7,316 nucleotides of DNA from Polaribacter sp. (GCA_030731695.1 JANQTK010000044.1:1-7316); one strand, 5' to 3'. Numbered from the stretch's first letter, positions 1 to 7,316 are shown. Numbers and translations: made by a program. The notes: generated by a model not told the origin, from the letters alone.

Positions 1-471
1 AATGAAACTGAGCAAGATTTCGAAAAATTATCTGATGATATTTTCACCTATTTTGGTTTAGGATGTAGAAGTGTTTCTAAATTATATGTTCCAAGAGATT
101 TTGATTTCAATCATTTTTTCAACGGAATGTATGGCAAAAAAGACCTCATTTATAATGCTAAATACGCTAATAACTACGATTATAACAAAGCTGTGTATTT
201 GATGAGTGAGTTTGATTTGTTAGAAAATGGATTTTTAATGATCAAAGAAGATGAGAGTTACTCCTCGCCTATTGCGACTGTTTTTTATGAATATTATGAC
301 AATCCAGTAGATTTAAAAATAAAATTATACCAAGATAAAGATAAGATTCAATGTGTAGTTTCTAAAGGTTTTTTACCTGACGAAATTCCTTTTGGCGAAA
401 CTCAAAATCCACAATTATGGGATTATGCAGATGGCATTAACACCTTGACTTTTTTATCAAAAATAGAATAA
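1..471 (+). CDS. Acyl-CoA reductase, LuxC-like (C-terminal part, 5' end outside window)
   Basis: The reading frame is open from base 1, so the gene begins upstream; 156 residues are visible, ending in TAA at 469-471. LuxC-family reductases (PF05893) have an aldehyde-dehydrogenase-like fold and reduce acyl-CoA or an acyl-enzyme to the aldehyde with NADPH. The diagnostic stretch is YFGLGCRSVSKLYVP, at residues 17-31 of the visible part. Its Cys (codon 64-66) aligns with the position expected for the acyl-accepting cysteine. The preceding acidic segment and the C-terminal DYADGINTLTFL stretch also look like flavobacterial members. Full-length relatives are roughly 340-360 residues, so a little over half is missing. 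The first internal ATG (127) is not the real start, because it would cut off the cysteine motif. The substrate is unknown; bioluminescence is not implied. It ends one base before serC, which suggests co-transcription. The family assignment is from memory of motifs. Confidence 0.85.
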   Translation, partial: NETEQDFEKLSDDIFTYFGLGCRSVSKLYVPRDFDFNHFFNGMYGKKDLIYNAKYANNYDYNKAVYLMSEFDLLENGFLMIKEDESYSSPIATVFYEYYDNPVDLKIKLYQDKDKIQCVVSKGFLPDEIPFGETQNPQLWDYADGINTLTFLSKIE

Positions 472-472
472 C

Positions 473-1537
473 ATGAAAAAACACAATTTTAGTGCAGGTC
501 CTTGTATTTTACCAGAATCTGTTTTGCAACAAGCATCAGCTGCCATTTTAAATTTTAACAATGATAATCTTTCATTAATAGAGATTTCTCACAGAAGCAA
601 ACCTTTTGTGGATGTCATGGAAAAAGCACGGAAATTGGCTTTAGAGTTGTTAGGATTGGAAAATAAAGGCTATCAAGCTTTGTATTTACAAGGTGGCGCT
701 AGTATGCAATTTTTGATGGTTGCCTACAATTTATTAGAAAAAAAAGCAGCGTATTTAAACACGGGTACTTGGGCAAACAATGCCTTAAAAGAAGCAAAGT
801 TATTTGGAGAAACTATAGAAGTAGCTTCTTCTAAAGATTTAAATTACAGTTATATACCAAAAAACTATACCATCCCTGCTGATGTAGATTATTTTCACGT
901 AACGAGCAACAATACCATTTTTGGAACACAAATGAAGGAGTTTCCTGAAACGAACGTTCCTTTGATTTGTGACATGAGTTCTGATATATTTTCTCGTCAA
1001 TTAGATTTTTCAAAATTCGATTTGATTTACGCTGGCGCACAAAAAAATATGGGTCCTGCAGGAGCAACTTTAGTGGTGGTAAAAGAGGAATTACTAGGAA
1101 AAGTTTCCAGAGCAATTCCATCAATTCTAGATTATCAAGTACACATCAGCAAAGAAAGCATGTACAATACGCCTCCTGTTTTTTCAGTATATGTGTCTTT
1201 ATTAACCTTAGAATGGTTGAAAAATTTAGGCGGAATTTCATTTATCGAAAATGTAAACAACCAAAAAGCGGCATTGTTGTATGATGAAATTGACAGAAAT
1301 CCACTTTTTGTTGGATTTGCTGCCAAAGAAGACCGAAGTAATATGAATGTTACTTTCAATTTAGTGGATGAAAAATTCAAAACTACTTTCGATACTTTAT
1401 GGAAAGAAGCCAACATTAGTGGCATTAATGGTCATAGAAGTGTGGGTGGTTACAGAGCAAGTATGTACAATTCGTTGCCTTTATATAGCGTGCAGGCTTT
1501 GGTTGATGTAATGAAAGAATTAGAAAGAAAAAGTTAG
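473..1537 (+). CDS. serC: Phosphoserine aminotransferase
   Basis: This 354-residue cytoplasmic PLP enzyme transfers the amino group of glutamate to 3-phosphohydroxypyruvate, giving O-phosphoserine, the second step of serine synthesis. In some bacteria SerC also acts in PLP synthesis on the 4-phosphothreonine precursor. Visible marks are the N-terminal NFSAGPC (5-11), SHRS (39-42), the phosphate-binding GGAS (74-77), Trp100 in the NTGTW segment, Asp168 in CDMSS for the pyridine nitrogen, and the PLP-binding Lys191 in YAGAQKNMGPAG. HRSVGGYRASMYN (321-333) supplies substrate-phosphate arginines. The length is close to the family norm (about 360). The ATG lies one base after the reductase stop, and the N-terminus matches the family start, so no alternative start is needed. 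The stop codon TAG (1535-1537) lies inside the first unit of a heptamer repeat. The gene looks intact. Confidence 0.97.
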   Translation: MKKHNFSAGPCILPESVLQQASAAILNFNNDNLSLIEISHRSKPFVDVMEKARKLALELLGLENKGYQALYLQGGASMQFLMVAYNLLEKKAAYLNTGTWANNALKEAKLFGETIEVASSKDLNYSYIPKNYTIPADVDYFHVTSNNTIFGTQMKEFPETNVPLICDMSSDIFSRQLDFSKFDLIYAGAQKNMGPAGATLVVVKEELLGKVSRAIPSILDYQVHISKESMYNTPPVFSVYVSLLTLEWLKNLGGISFIENVNNQKAALLYDEIDRNPLFVGFAAKEDRSNMNVTFNLVDEKFKTTFDTLWKEANISGINGHRSVGGYRASMYNSLPLYSVQALVDVMKELERKS

Positions 1538-1567
1538 ATATTAGAGGTTAGATATTAGAAGTTAAGA
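1533..1567 (+). repeat. Tandem heptamer array, five units, between serC and serA
   Basis: Five consecutive 7-base units read GTTAGAT, ATTAGAG, GTTAGAT, ATTAGAA and GTTAAGA, so there is also a 14-base super-period. The array begins within the last bases of serC, supplies its TAG stop in unit one, fills the whole gap and ends immediately before the serA ATG. Every unit contains a stop triplet (TAG or TAA) at the same offset. Because 7 is not a multiple of 3, stops occur in all three forward frames within 21 bases. Function is unknown. The units resemble, in the opposite orientation, those of the array before yggS. Confidence 0.85.
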
Positions 1568-2521
1568 ATGAAAATATTAGCAAATGATGGCATTTCAAAA
1601 AGTGGAATTGCCTTATTAGAAGAAAACGGATTCTCCGTAATTATTACAAAAGTAGCTCAAAATCAACTAGAAAAATTCATAAACGAAGAACAAATTGATG
1701 GGCTTTTAGTGAGAAGTGCAACACAAGTTTCACAAGAATTGATTGAGGCTTGCCCTAGTTTAAAATTGATTGGAAGAGGTGGAGTTGGCATGGACAACAT
1801 TGATGTTGAATTTGCAATTGATCATGGTTTACATGTCATAAACACTCCTGAAGCATCCTCAAATTCTGTGGCTGAATTGGTATTTGCACATCTATTTGGA
1901 ATGGCTCGTTTTTTACACATTTCTAACAGAGAAATGCCTTTAGAGGGTGATACACGCTTCAATGAATTGAAAAAAGCTTTTTCTCAAGGAATTGAATTGA
2001 GAGGAAAAACTATCGGAATTATAGGTTTTGGAAGTATTGGTAAAGAAGTTGCAAAAATAGCTATCGGTTTAGGCATGAAAGTAATAGCTGCTGATACTGA
2101 AATTGAAGAGGCAGTTATTGAATTGTCTTTTTTCAATCAACAAAAAATTCAGTTTTCCATTACTACACAACCTTTAGATATTTTGCTAAAAGAAGCTGAT
2201 TTTATCACTTTACACATTCCTGCCCAAGAATCATATACACTTTCCGCCAAAGAATTTGAAAAAATGAAGAACGGTGTTGGCATTGTCAACACAGCAAGAG
2301 GTGGTGTTTTAAACGAAGTTGATTTGATCAATGCTATCGAAAGTGGTAAAGTACAATTTGCTGGTTTGGATGTTTTTGAAAGCGAACCAACTCCTGAAAT
2401 TCAATTATTAATGAATCCTGAGGTTTCTTTAAGTCCCCATATTGGTGCAGCAACTAAAGAAGCGCAAGACAGAATAGGTATTGAATTAGCAACACAAATT
2501 ATTGATTTATTTAAAAAATAG
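1568..2521 (+). CDS. serA: D-3-phosphoglycerate dehydrogenase (short form, no ACT domain)
   Basis: This 317-residue NAD-dependent D-2-hydroxyacid dehydrogenase is expected to oxidise 3-phosphoglycerate to 3-phosphohydroxypyruvate, the substrate of the SerC encoded just upstream. Domains are a split catalytic domain (about 1-100 and 285-317) around a Rossmann NAD-binding domain. The glycine motif GFGSIG is at 153-158, with an acidic residue (Asp176) near the end of the second strand, which favours NAD. The catalytic set fits the family spacing: Arg244 in NTARGG, Glu273 in FESEP and His291 in SPHIGAA. SNSVAEL (98-104) and GRGGVGMDNID (69-79) are also typical. The protein stops straight after the core, so the C-terminal ACT domain that senses serine in longer SerA proteins is absent. 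The specific substrate is inferred mainly from context; another 2-hydroxyacid, or erythronate-4-phosphate, is less likely. The ATG directly follows the heptamer array. Confidence 0.9.
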   Translation: MKILANDGISKSGIALLEENGFSVIITKVAQNQLEKFINEEQIDGLLVRSATQVSQELIEACPSLKLIGRGGVGMDNIDVEFAIDHGLHVINTPEASSNSVAELVFAHLFGMARFLHISNREMPLEGDTRFNELKKAFSQGIELRGKTIGIIGFGSIGKEVAKIAIGLGMKVIAADTEIEEAVIELSFFNQQKIQFSITTQPLDILLKEADFITLHIPAQESYTLSAKEFEKMKNGVGIVNTARGGVLNEVDLINAIESGKVQFAGLDVFESEPTPEIQLLMNPEVSLSPHIGAATKEAQDRIGIELATQIIDLFKK

Positions 2522-2564
2522 TGAAAAATTTTTTGTCATTGGTTGATTATTTTTAGTTGATGGA

Positions 2565-2625
2565 TTCAAACTTTCAACTTTCAACTTTCAACTTTTAACT
2601 TTCAACTTTTAACTTTCAACTCAAC
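2565..2625 (+). repeat. Tandem heptamer array upstream of yggS
   Basis: Seven exact-period units cover 2572-2620: five TTTCAAC and two TTTTAAC. A degenerate unit flanks them on the left (TTCAAAC, 2565-2571) and a partial TCAAC on the right (2621-2625). The array ends three bases before the yggS ATG and so forms most of its presumed 5' leader. Read on the - strand the units are GTTGAAA and GTTAAAA, related to the GTTAGAT units before serA. Bases 2522-2564, between the serA stop and the array, contain two GTTGAT hexamers 14 bases apart (2542 and 2556), complementary to the array core. No convincing promoter or terminator was seen in this gap. Confidence 0.9.
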
Positions 2626-2628
2626 AGA

Positions 2629-3288
2629 ATGATTAAAGAAAATATTGATAATTTCAAGAAAAAAATTCCTGAAAATGTAACGCTAGTTGCTGTTTCAAAA
2701 ACAAAACCTATTTCAGATTTGCAAGAAGCTTACGATGCTGGTCAGCGTATTTTTGGCGAAAACAAAGTGCAAGAAATGGTTGAAAAATACGATGCTTTGC
2801 CCAAAGATATTCAATGGCACATGATTGGTCACCTGCAACGAAATAAAGTGAAATACATGGCGCACTTTGTAGATTTGATTCATGGTGTAGACAGTTTAAA
2901 AACACTCGACGAAATCAATAAACAAGCCGCAAAACACGATAGAGTCATCAAGTGTTTGTTACAAGCAAGTATTGCAGATGAAGATACCAAATTTGGGTTG
3001 GCTTTTGATGAAATTAGATCAATTTTAGAATCAAAAGTAATTGCTGACATGAAACATATTTCCATTGTTGGTTTGATGGGAATGGCTACATTTACTGAAA
3101 ATGAAGCTCAAATAAATTCAGAATTTTCATCATTAAAAAACTTTTTTGATGAATTGAAAAAATCCAATCCTACACTACAAATTTTATCCATGGGAATGAG
3201 TGGTGATTATGAAATTGCCATCAAAAATGGCAGTACAATGATTCGAGTTGGAAGCTCAATATTTGGTCATCGAAATTATATTGTTTAA
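2629..3288 (+). CDS. yggS: YggS/PROSC-family pyridoxal-phosphate homeostasis protein
   Basis: This 219-residue cytoplasmic TIM-barrel protein of the YggS/PLPBP (COG0325) family binds PLP through a lysine and helps keep free PLP and related B6 vitamers in balance; no catalytic activity is established for the family. The PLP lysine is Lys24 in LVAVSKTKP. Further family marks are AGQRIFGENKVQE (37-49), WHMIGHLQRNK (63-73), KFGL (121-124), GLMGMAT (148-154) and the phosphate-binding tail SMGMSGDYEIAI and GSTMIRVGSSIFG (187-213). It is slightly shorter than E. coli YggS (234 residues), mainly at the N-terminus, but the barrel is complete. The ATG follows the heptamer array by three bases, and no Shine-Dalgarno is visible. 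Lying after serC and serA, it may serve the PLP enzyme SerC among others, though this is only an inference from position. Confidence 0.95.
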   Translation: MIKENIDNFKKKIPENVTLVAVSKTKPISDLQEAYDAGQRIFGENKVQEMVEKYDALPKDIQWHMIGHLQRNKVKYMAHFVDLIHGVDSLKTLDEINKQAAKHDRVIKCLLQASIADEDTKFGLAFDEIRSILESKVIADMKHISIVGLMGMATFTENEAQINSEFSSLKNFFDELKKSNPTLQILSMGMSGDYEIAIKNGSTMIRVGSSIFGHRNYIV

Positions 3289-3313
3289 ATTTGATTAACC
3301 TAAGAAAAAGAAA

Positions 3314-4393
3314 TTGTACGCAATCGTTGATATTGAAACCACAGGAGGCAAATATAATGAAGAAGGCATTACTGAAGTTGCCATTTATAAATTTGATGGT
3401 CATGAAATTGTTGACCAATTCATATCTCTTGTAAATCCAGAAAAAGACATTCAAGAATTTGTAGTTCGTTTAACAGGCATCAACAATGCCATGTTGCGAA
3501 ATGCTCCAAAATTCTTTGAAATTGCCAAACGCATCATCGAAATTACTGAAAACTGTACCATTGTTGCACACAATGCAAGTTTTGATTATCGAATTTTAAA
3601 AATGGAGTTTGACAGATTGGGGTATGATTTTCAACGAAATACTTTGTGTACGGTTGAATTGAGTCAGGAATTGATCAAAGACGAAACTTCTTATAGCCTA
3701 GGAAAACTAACCAAATCATTGGGAATTCCGATGGCAAACAGACACAGAGCTTCAGGAGATGCTTTGGCAACTGTGCATTTGTTTAAAATTTTATTGGAAA
3801 AAGACATTCAAAAAAGCATTATCAACAAAGCGATTAAGTACTTTGATAAAAAGTATGAAAAAGAAAAGTTGAAAAAAATGATTGAAGAAATGCCCGAAAG
3901 TTTGGGTGTATTTTACATTCACGATGCAAATGGCACTGTCATTTTTATGGCAAAAAATAAAAATATGAAATCTGAATTGAATCGTGTGCTGATGAAAACC
4001 ACAAAACGTGCCATCAAAGTGCAAACAAAAGCACAATCAATTTCTTATGATACTTTTGGAACTGAAATTTTAGTACGCTTAAAATATTACCTAGAATTGG
4101 ATAACCTTTCGCCAAAATATAATTTTAAGAAAAAGTTCAAACTACAAGTTGATGATTTTAACCATCCTGATTTTCTGATTATTGATAAAGGAAGAATGGT
4201 AGAAGAACATGGAATCATATTGGTTGAAAATAATGAAATTGTGGGATTTGGTCATACCAATTTGGCATTTCAAGAACAACAATTACCGATTTTAAGAAAA
4301 ATAGTAACGCCAATAGAAAATAAATCGTTGGCAAAACACTTGGTGAAAAGTTACCTGAATAAAAATCGTGTTTCAAAAATTATCCGATTTTAA
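3314..4393 (+). CDS. DnaQ-like DEDDh 3'-5' exonuclease with a UvrC/GIY-YIG-like C-terminal region
   Basis: The N-terminal part (about 2-165) is a DnaQ-type exonuclease, as in the DNA polymerase III epsilon chain, with all acidic metal ligands visible: Asp6 and Glu8 in VDIETTG, Asp91 in HNASFD, and His144 with Asp149 in HRASGDA. It should degrade DNA or RNA from the 3' end. After a charged helix (177-192), residues about 193-270 follow the layout of the UvrC N-terminal GIY-YIG nuclease, from PESLGVF to a final SPKYN. However, the usual catalytic positions are replaced (Phe200, Phe211, Glu221, and Tyr258 in place of Glu). The last 90 residues match no domain I know. The start is TTG: an in-frame TAA at 3296-3298 leaves no upstream ATG, and the first internal Met that could start translation (residue 60) would remove Asp6 and Glu8. 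It may act in DNA repair or proofreading; the exact role is unknown. The stop abuts the next ATG. Confidence 0.9.
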   Translation: MYAIVDIETTGGKYNEEGITEVAIYKFDGHEIVDQFISLVNPEKDIQEFVVRLTGINNAMLRNAPKFFEIAKRIIEITENCTIVAHNASFDYRILKMEFDRLGYDFQRNTLCTVELSQELIKDETSYSLGKLTKSLGIPMANRHRASGDALATVHLFKILLEKDIQKSIINKAIKYFDKKYEKEKLKKMIEEMPESLGVFYIHDANGTVIFMAKNKNMKSELNRVLMKTTKRAIKVQTKAQSISYDTFGTEILVRLKYYLELDNLSPKYNFKKKFKLQVDDFNHPDFLIIDKGRMVEEHGIILVENNEIVGFGHTNLAFQEQQLPILRKIVTPIENKSLAKHLVKSYLNKNRVSKIIRF

Positions 4394-6343
4394 ATGAAAA
4401 AAACCTTCTTACTCCTATTCTGTTTCACAGCCTTTTGGATTGTTGCACAAGAAAATAAATCTACAAAAATAGGACTTGCCACGCTTGATGAATTGAAAAT
4501 GACCGTCTATGAAAAGGATTCAACTGCAAAAGCGGTTGTTTTGTATGAACATGCAAATACCTATTTGGATGAAAAAAATGATTACAAAACAAGAACTGAT
4601 TACTATTTTCGAATTAAAATTCTCAATAAATCAGCAGTTGATTTGGGAAATATTTCTATTGAGTATTTTGACAAAAAGCAAGTAATTGATATTAAAGGAG
4701 TGACTCACAACCTAACCAATGGTTCTATCGAAAAAAAATATCTACTAGAAGAAAATATTTTCACAAACAATGTGATTAAAGATTGGAATGTGAAAAGATT
4801 CGCACTTCCTAATATCCAAGAAGGGAGTGTTATTGAGTATCAATACAGTATTTTGTCTAATTATTTAGGATTGGCTGACTGGTCATTTCAATCCGATATT
4901 CCAAAAATAAAAAGTGAATATGATGCTGCCATTTTAGGAAATTATCAATACAATGTGCGTTTGATTGGATTTTTGACGCTTACTAAAAATAACCCTTCAA
5001 TTAAAAAAAATTGTGTCCATATTGATGGTTTAGGAAGTGGAGATTGCGCTATTTATTCTTATGGAATGACAGATATTCCTGCTTTTATTGAAGAAGAATA
5101 CATGCTGAGTAAGGTAAATTATGTTTCTAGAATTGCCTTTGATCTGATTTCATACACTGAACCTAGTGGTATTAAAAAAAACTACACAACAACTTGGAAA
5201 GAAGCTGATTTCAAACTAAAAAGTCAGTTTTTTAACAATCAAACAAATAAGAAAAGTTATTTTGAAAAAATACTTCCTTCAGAAATTGTAACAACTGGGG
5301 ATGAATTAGAACGCGCAAAAAAAACATTTACTTTTATTCAAAATCATTTCGCTTGGAATTCAAAAAACTGGACAAATGATGATGCAAAAATCAAAAATGC
5401 ATTTGAAGAAAAATCAGGAAATGTAAGTGAAATTAATTTGTCATTATACAACAGTTTAAAAGCCACAGATTTAGATGTTCAATTGGTTGTTTTATCAACT
5501 AGAGACAATGGATTGCCCACAAAACTGTATCCAATAATTTATGATTATAATTATGTCATTGTAAAACTATCTATCAATGGTAGTGATTATTTTTTAGATG
5601 CAACTGATAAATTTTTACCATTTGGAATGCTTCCCATAAGAACTATTAATGGAGAAGGAAGAGTCATCAATTTTGATGAAGAAGGTTCTTGGATTTTGCT
5701 AAAACCAAGTCAAAATACGTCAATAAATACTGCTATTACTTTACAATTATCCAATGAGGGTGAAATTACAGGCAACCTAAAAATAAGAAAAACGGGGTAT
5801 TACGCAGCTGATCATAGAAAAAAATTGTCTTCTTTAACTAAAGAAGCATATATTTCAGAATTTGAATCGGAAAACGACTTAATCGAAGTCACAAACTACA
5901 CTCCTTTATTTGAAAAACAACTAGATTTTCCTATAGAAGAAAATTTTGACATCAAACTTTTACTTGATGAGACAGATCTGGAAATAATTAATTTGAATCC
6001 ATTTATTCTAGAAAAAGTTGGAATCAATCCTTTCAAACTAGAAGAACGTGTTTATCCAGTAAATTTTGGGAATCGTTTTCGAAGAACATTTTCATTAAAT
6101 ATGACAATTCCTGAAAATTATGAAATTGTGCAAACAATAAAGAGCAAATCTTTTAAACTAGATAATGATGCTGGAATATTTATTTTAAAAAGTTCCGCAG
6201 AAAATAATTTGATAAAAATATTTGTCAATTTCAGCATCAATAAAAGTATCTTTAATGCTGATGATTATGCTTATTTGAAAGAGTTTTTCAATCAAATAAT
6301 TATCAGTCAAAGAGACTTTATTACATTGAAAAGAAAACCTTAA
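4394..6343 (+). CDS. Exported DUF3857 / transglutaminase-like domain protein
   Basis: This is a 649-residue protein with a clear N-terminal signal peptide: KK, a hydrophobic run 4-17, and likely cleavage after Ala18 (IVA|QE). It should be exported to the periplasm or beyond, and no lipobox is seen. Residues about 55-225 form the DUF3857 beta-rich domain, with the landmark LPNIQEGSVIEYQY (138-151). Residues about 300-410 resemble a transglutaminase-like fold ending in YFLDATDKFLPFG (399-411). In active relatives Cys and His are present; here the matching places are Val344 and Tyr387, while Asp402 of the LDATD motif remains, so peptidase or transglutaminase activity is doubtful. The C-terminal 220 residues are a beta-rich region typical of this family. 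Function is unknown. The ATG follows the exonuclease stop with no gap, so it is probably translated from the same message. A terminator follows 18 bases after the stop. Confidence 0.87.
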   Translation: MKKTFLLLFCFTAFWIVAQENKSTKIGLATLDELKMTVYEKDSTAKAVVLYEHANTYLDEKNDYKTRTDYYFRIKILNKSAVDLGNISIEYFDKKQVIDIKGVTHNLTNGSIEKKYLLEENIFTNNVIKDWNVKRFALPNIQEGSVIEYQYSILSNYLGLADWSFQSDIPKIKSEYDAAILGNYQYNVRLIGFLTLTKNNPSIKKNCVHIDGLGSGDCAIYSYGMTDIPAFIEEEYMLSKVNYVSRIAFDLISYTEPSGIKKNYTTTWKEADFKLKSQFFNNQTNKKSYFEKILPSEIVTTGDELERAKKTFTFIQNHFAWNSKNWTNDDAKIKNAFEEKSGNVSEINLSLYNSLKATDLDVQLVVLSTRDNGLPTKLYPIIYDYNYVIVKLSINGSDYFLDATDKFLPFGMLPIRTINGEGRVINFDEEGSWILLKPSQNTSINTAITLQLSNEGEITGNLKIRKTGYYAADHRKKLSSLTKEAYISEFESENDLIEVTNYTPLFEKQLDFPIEENFDIKLLLDETDLEIINLNPFILEKVGINPFKLEERVYPVNFGNRFRRTFSLNMTIPENYEIVQTIKSKSFKLDNDAGIFILKSSAENNLIKIFVNFSINKSIFNADDYAYLKEFFNQIIISQRDFITLKRKP

Positions 6344-6361
6344 CTATCACTACTTTATAAT

Positions 6362-6388
6362 AATACGTCAAATGACGTATTTTTTTTT
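6362..6388 (+). terminator. Rho-independent terminator after the DUF3857 gene
   Basis: An 8-base-pair perfect stem pairs AATACGTC (6362-6369) with GACGTATT (6374-6381) around a 4-base AAAT loop. It is followed by an uninterrupted run of T (6380-6388, of which the first two can also pair in the stem). It sits 18 bases after the stop codon and separates the upstream read-through unit from the peptidase gene. There is no matching A-run on the 5' side, so it should act mainly on + strand transcripts. Confidence 0.88.
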
Positions 6389-6401
6389 ATACATTTATCA
6401 A

Positions 6402-6409
6402 TATTTTTG
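6402..6409 (+). promoter_or_regulatory. Candidate Bacteroidota -7 promoter element for the C1 peptidase gene
   Basis: TATTTTTG matches the Bacteroidota -7 consensus TAnnTTTG. It lies between the terminator and the ATG at 6439, leaving room for a leader of roughly 20-25 bases. A TTTG-type -33 element is not visible at the expected distance, where the terminator T-run lies, so this rests on one short motif plus the expectation that a promoter must follow the terminator. Confidence 0.35.
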
Positions 6410-6438
6410 TTAAGTATCAATCTATAAGATAATCAATC

Positions 6439-7316
<878 letters not shown>

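Noticed and set aside
831..1425. Reverse-strand open frames inside serC (831-1124 and 1135-1425)
   Set aside because: They lie fully within a well-conserved gene, show no recognisable motifs and have low-complexity composition expected of antisense frames in AT-rich DNA.
1538..1567. Terminator or attenuator between serC and serA
   Set aside because: The 30-base gap is a direct repeat with no inverted symmetry and no T-run, so it cannot form an intrinsic terminator hairpin.
2522..2564. Promoter before yggS
   Set aside because: TATTTTTA at 2548-2555 lacks the final G of the Bacteroidota -7 motif, and the nearest TTG is too close (ends at 2535), so no promoter was called.
2565..2625. Possible CRISPR array
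   Set aside because: The repeat unit is only 7 bases with no spacers, and no cas genes are present.
3289..3313. Exonuclease as a broken gene because no ATG precedes the active site
   Set aside because: A TTG codon sits exactly where the family N-terminus is expected, and the frame is intact to its stop, so an alternative start explains it.
3221..4036. Reverse-strand open frames over the yggS/exonuclease junction and inside the exonuclease gene
   Set aside because: Both are antisense to genes with intact active-site motifs, and their Phe/His-rich translations look like shadows of Lys/Glu-rich coding sequence.

Overview
The window looks like chromosomal DNA from a member of the Bacteroidota, most likely the family Flavobacteriaceae. 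The base composition is strongly AT-rich. There are no Shine-Dalgarno sequences in front of the genes. The signal peptides end in I-V/F-A|Q-E, and the gene types (LuxC-like acyl-CoA reductase, serC, serA, yggS, an exonuclease with a UvrC-like tail, a DUF3857 exported protein) are familiar from flavobacteria. The genus cannot be fixed from sequence reading alone. All recognisable genes are on the + strand.

Layout. Positions 1-471 hold the C-terminal part of a LuxC-type acyl-CoA reductase. One base later comes serC (473-1537), then a short heptamer repeat array, then an ACT-less D-3-phosphoglycerate dehydrogenase, serA (1568-2521). The 107-base gap 2522-2628 is largely a second heptamer array and leads into yggS (2629-3288), a PLP-homeostasis protein. 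A DnaQ-type exonuclease with a UvrC/GIY-YIG-like C-terminal part (3314-4393) starts at TTG. It abuts, with no gap, an exported DUF3857/transglutaminase-like protein (4394-6343). A clear intrinsic terminator follows (6362-6388). A new transcription unit then encodes a secreted papain-family (C1) cysteine peptidase (6439 to the window end), cut off inside an AAT microsatellite encoding poly-asparagine.

Functionally, SerA and SerC carry out the first two steps of serine synthesis from 3-phosphoglycerate. The phosphatase SerB is not in the window. SerC needs PLP and YggS binds and buffers PLP, so their proximity makes sense. The exonuclease and the DUF3857 protein appear to share the same read-through unit but have no obvious metabolic link to serine.

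No mobile element, CRISPR array, RNA gene or defence system was found. The points most worth a second look are the two related heptamer arrays at gene starts, the apparent loss of all catalytic positions in the GIY-YIG-like domain, the loss of Cys and His in the transglutaminase-like domain, the forced TTG start, and the AAT repeat at the window edge. This is mostly an ordinary housekeeping region rather than a new system.
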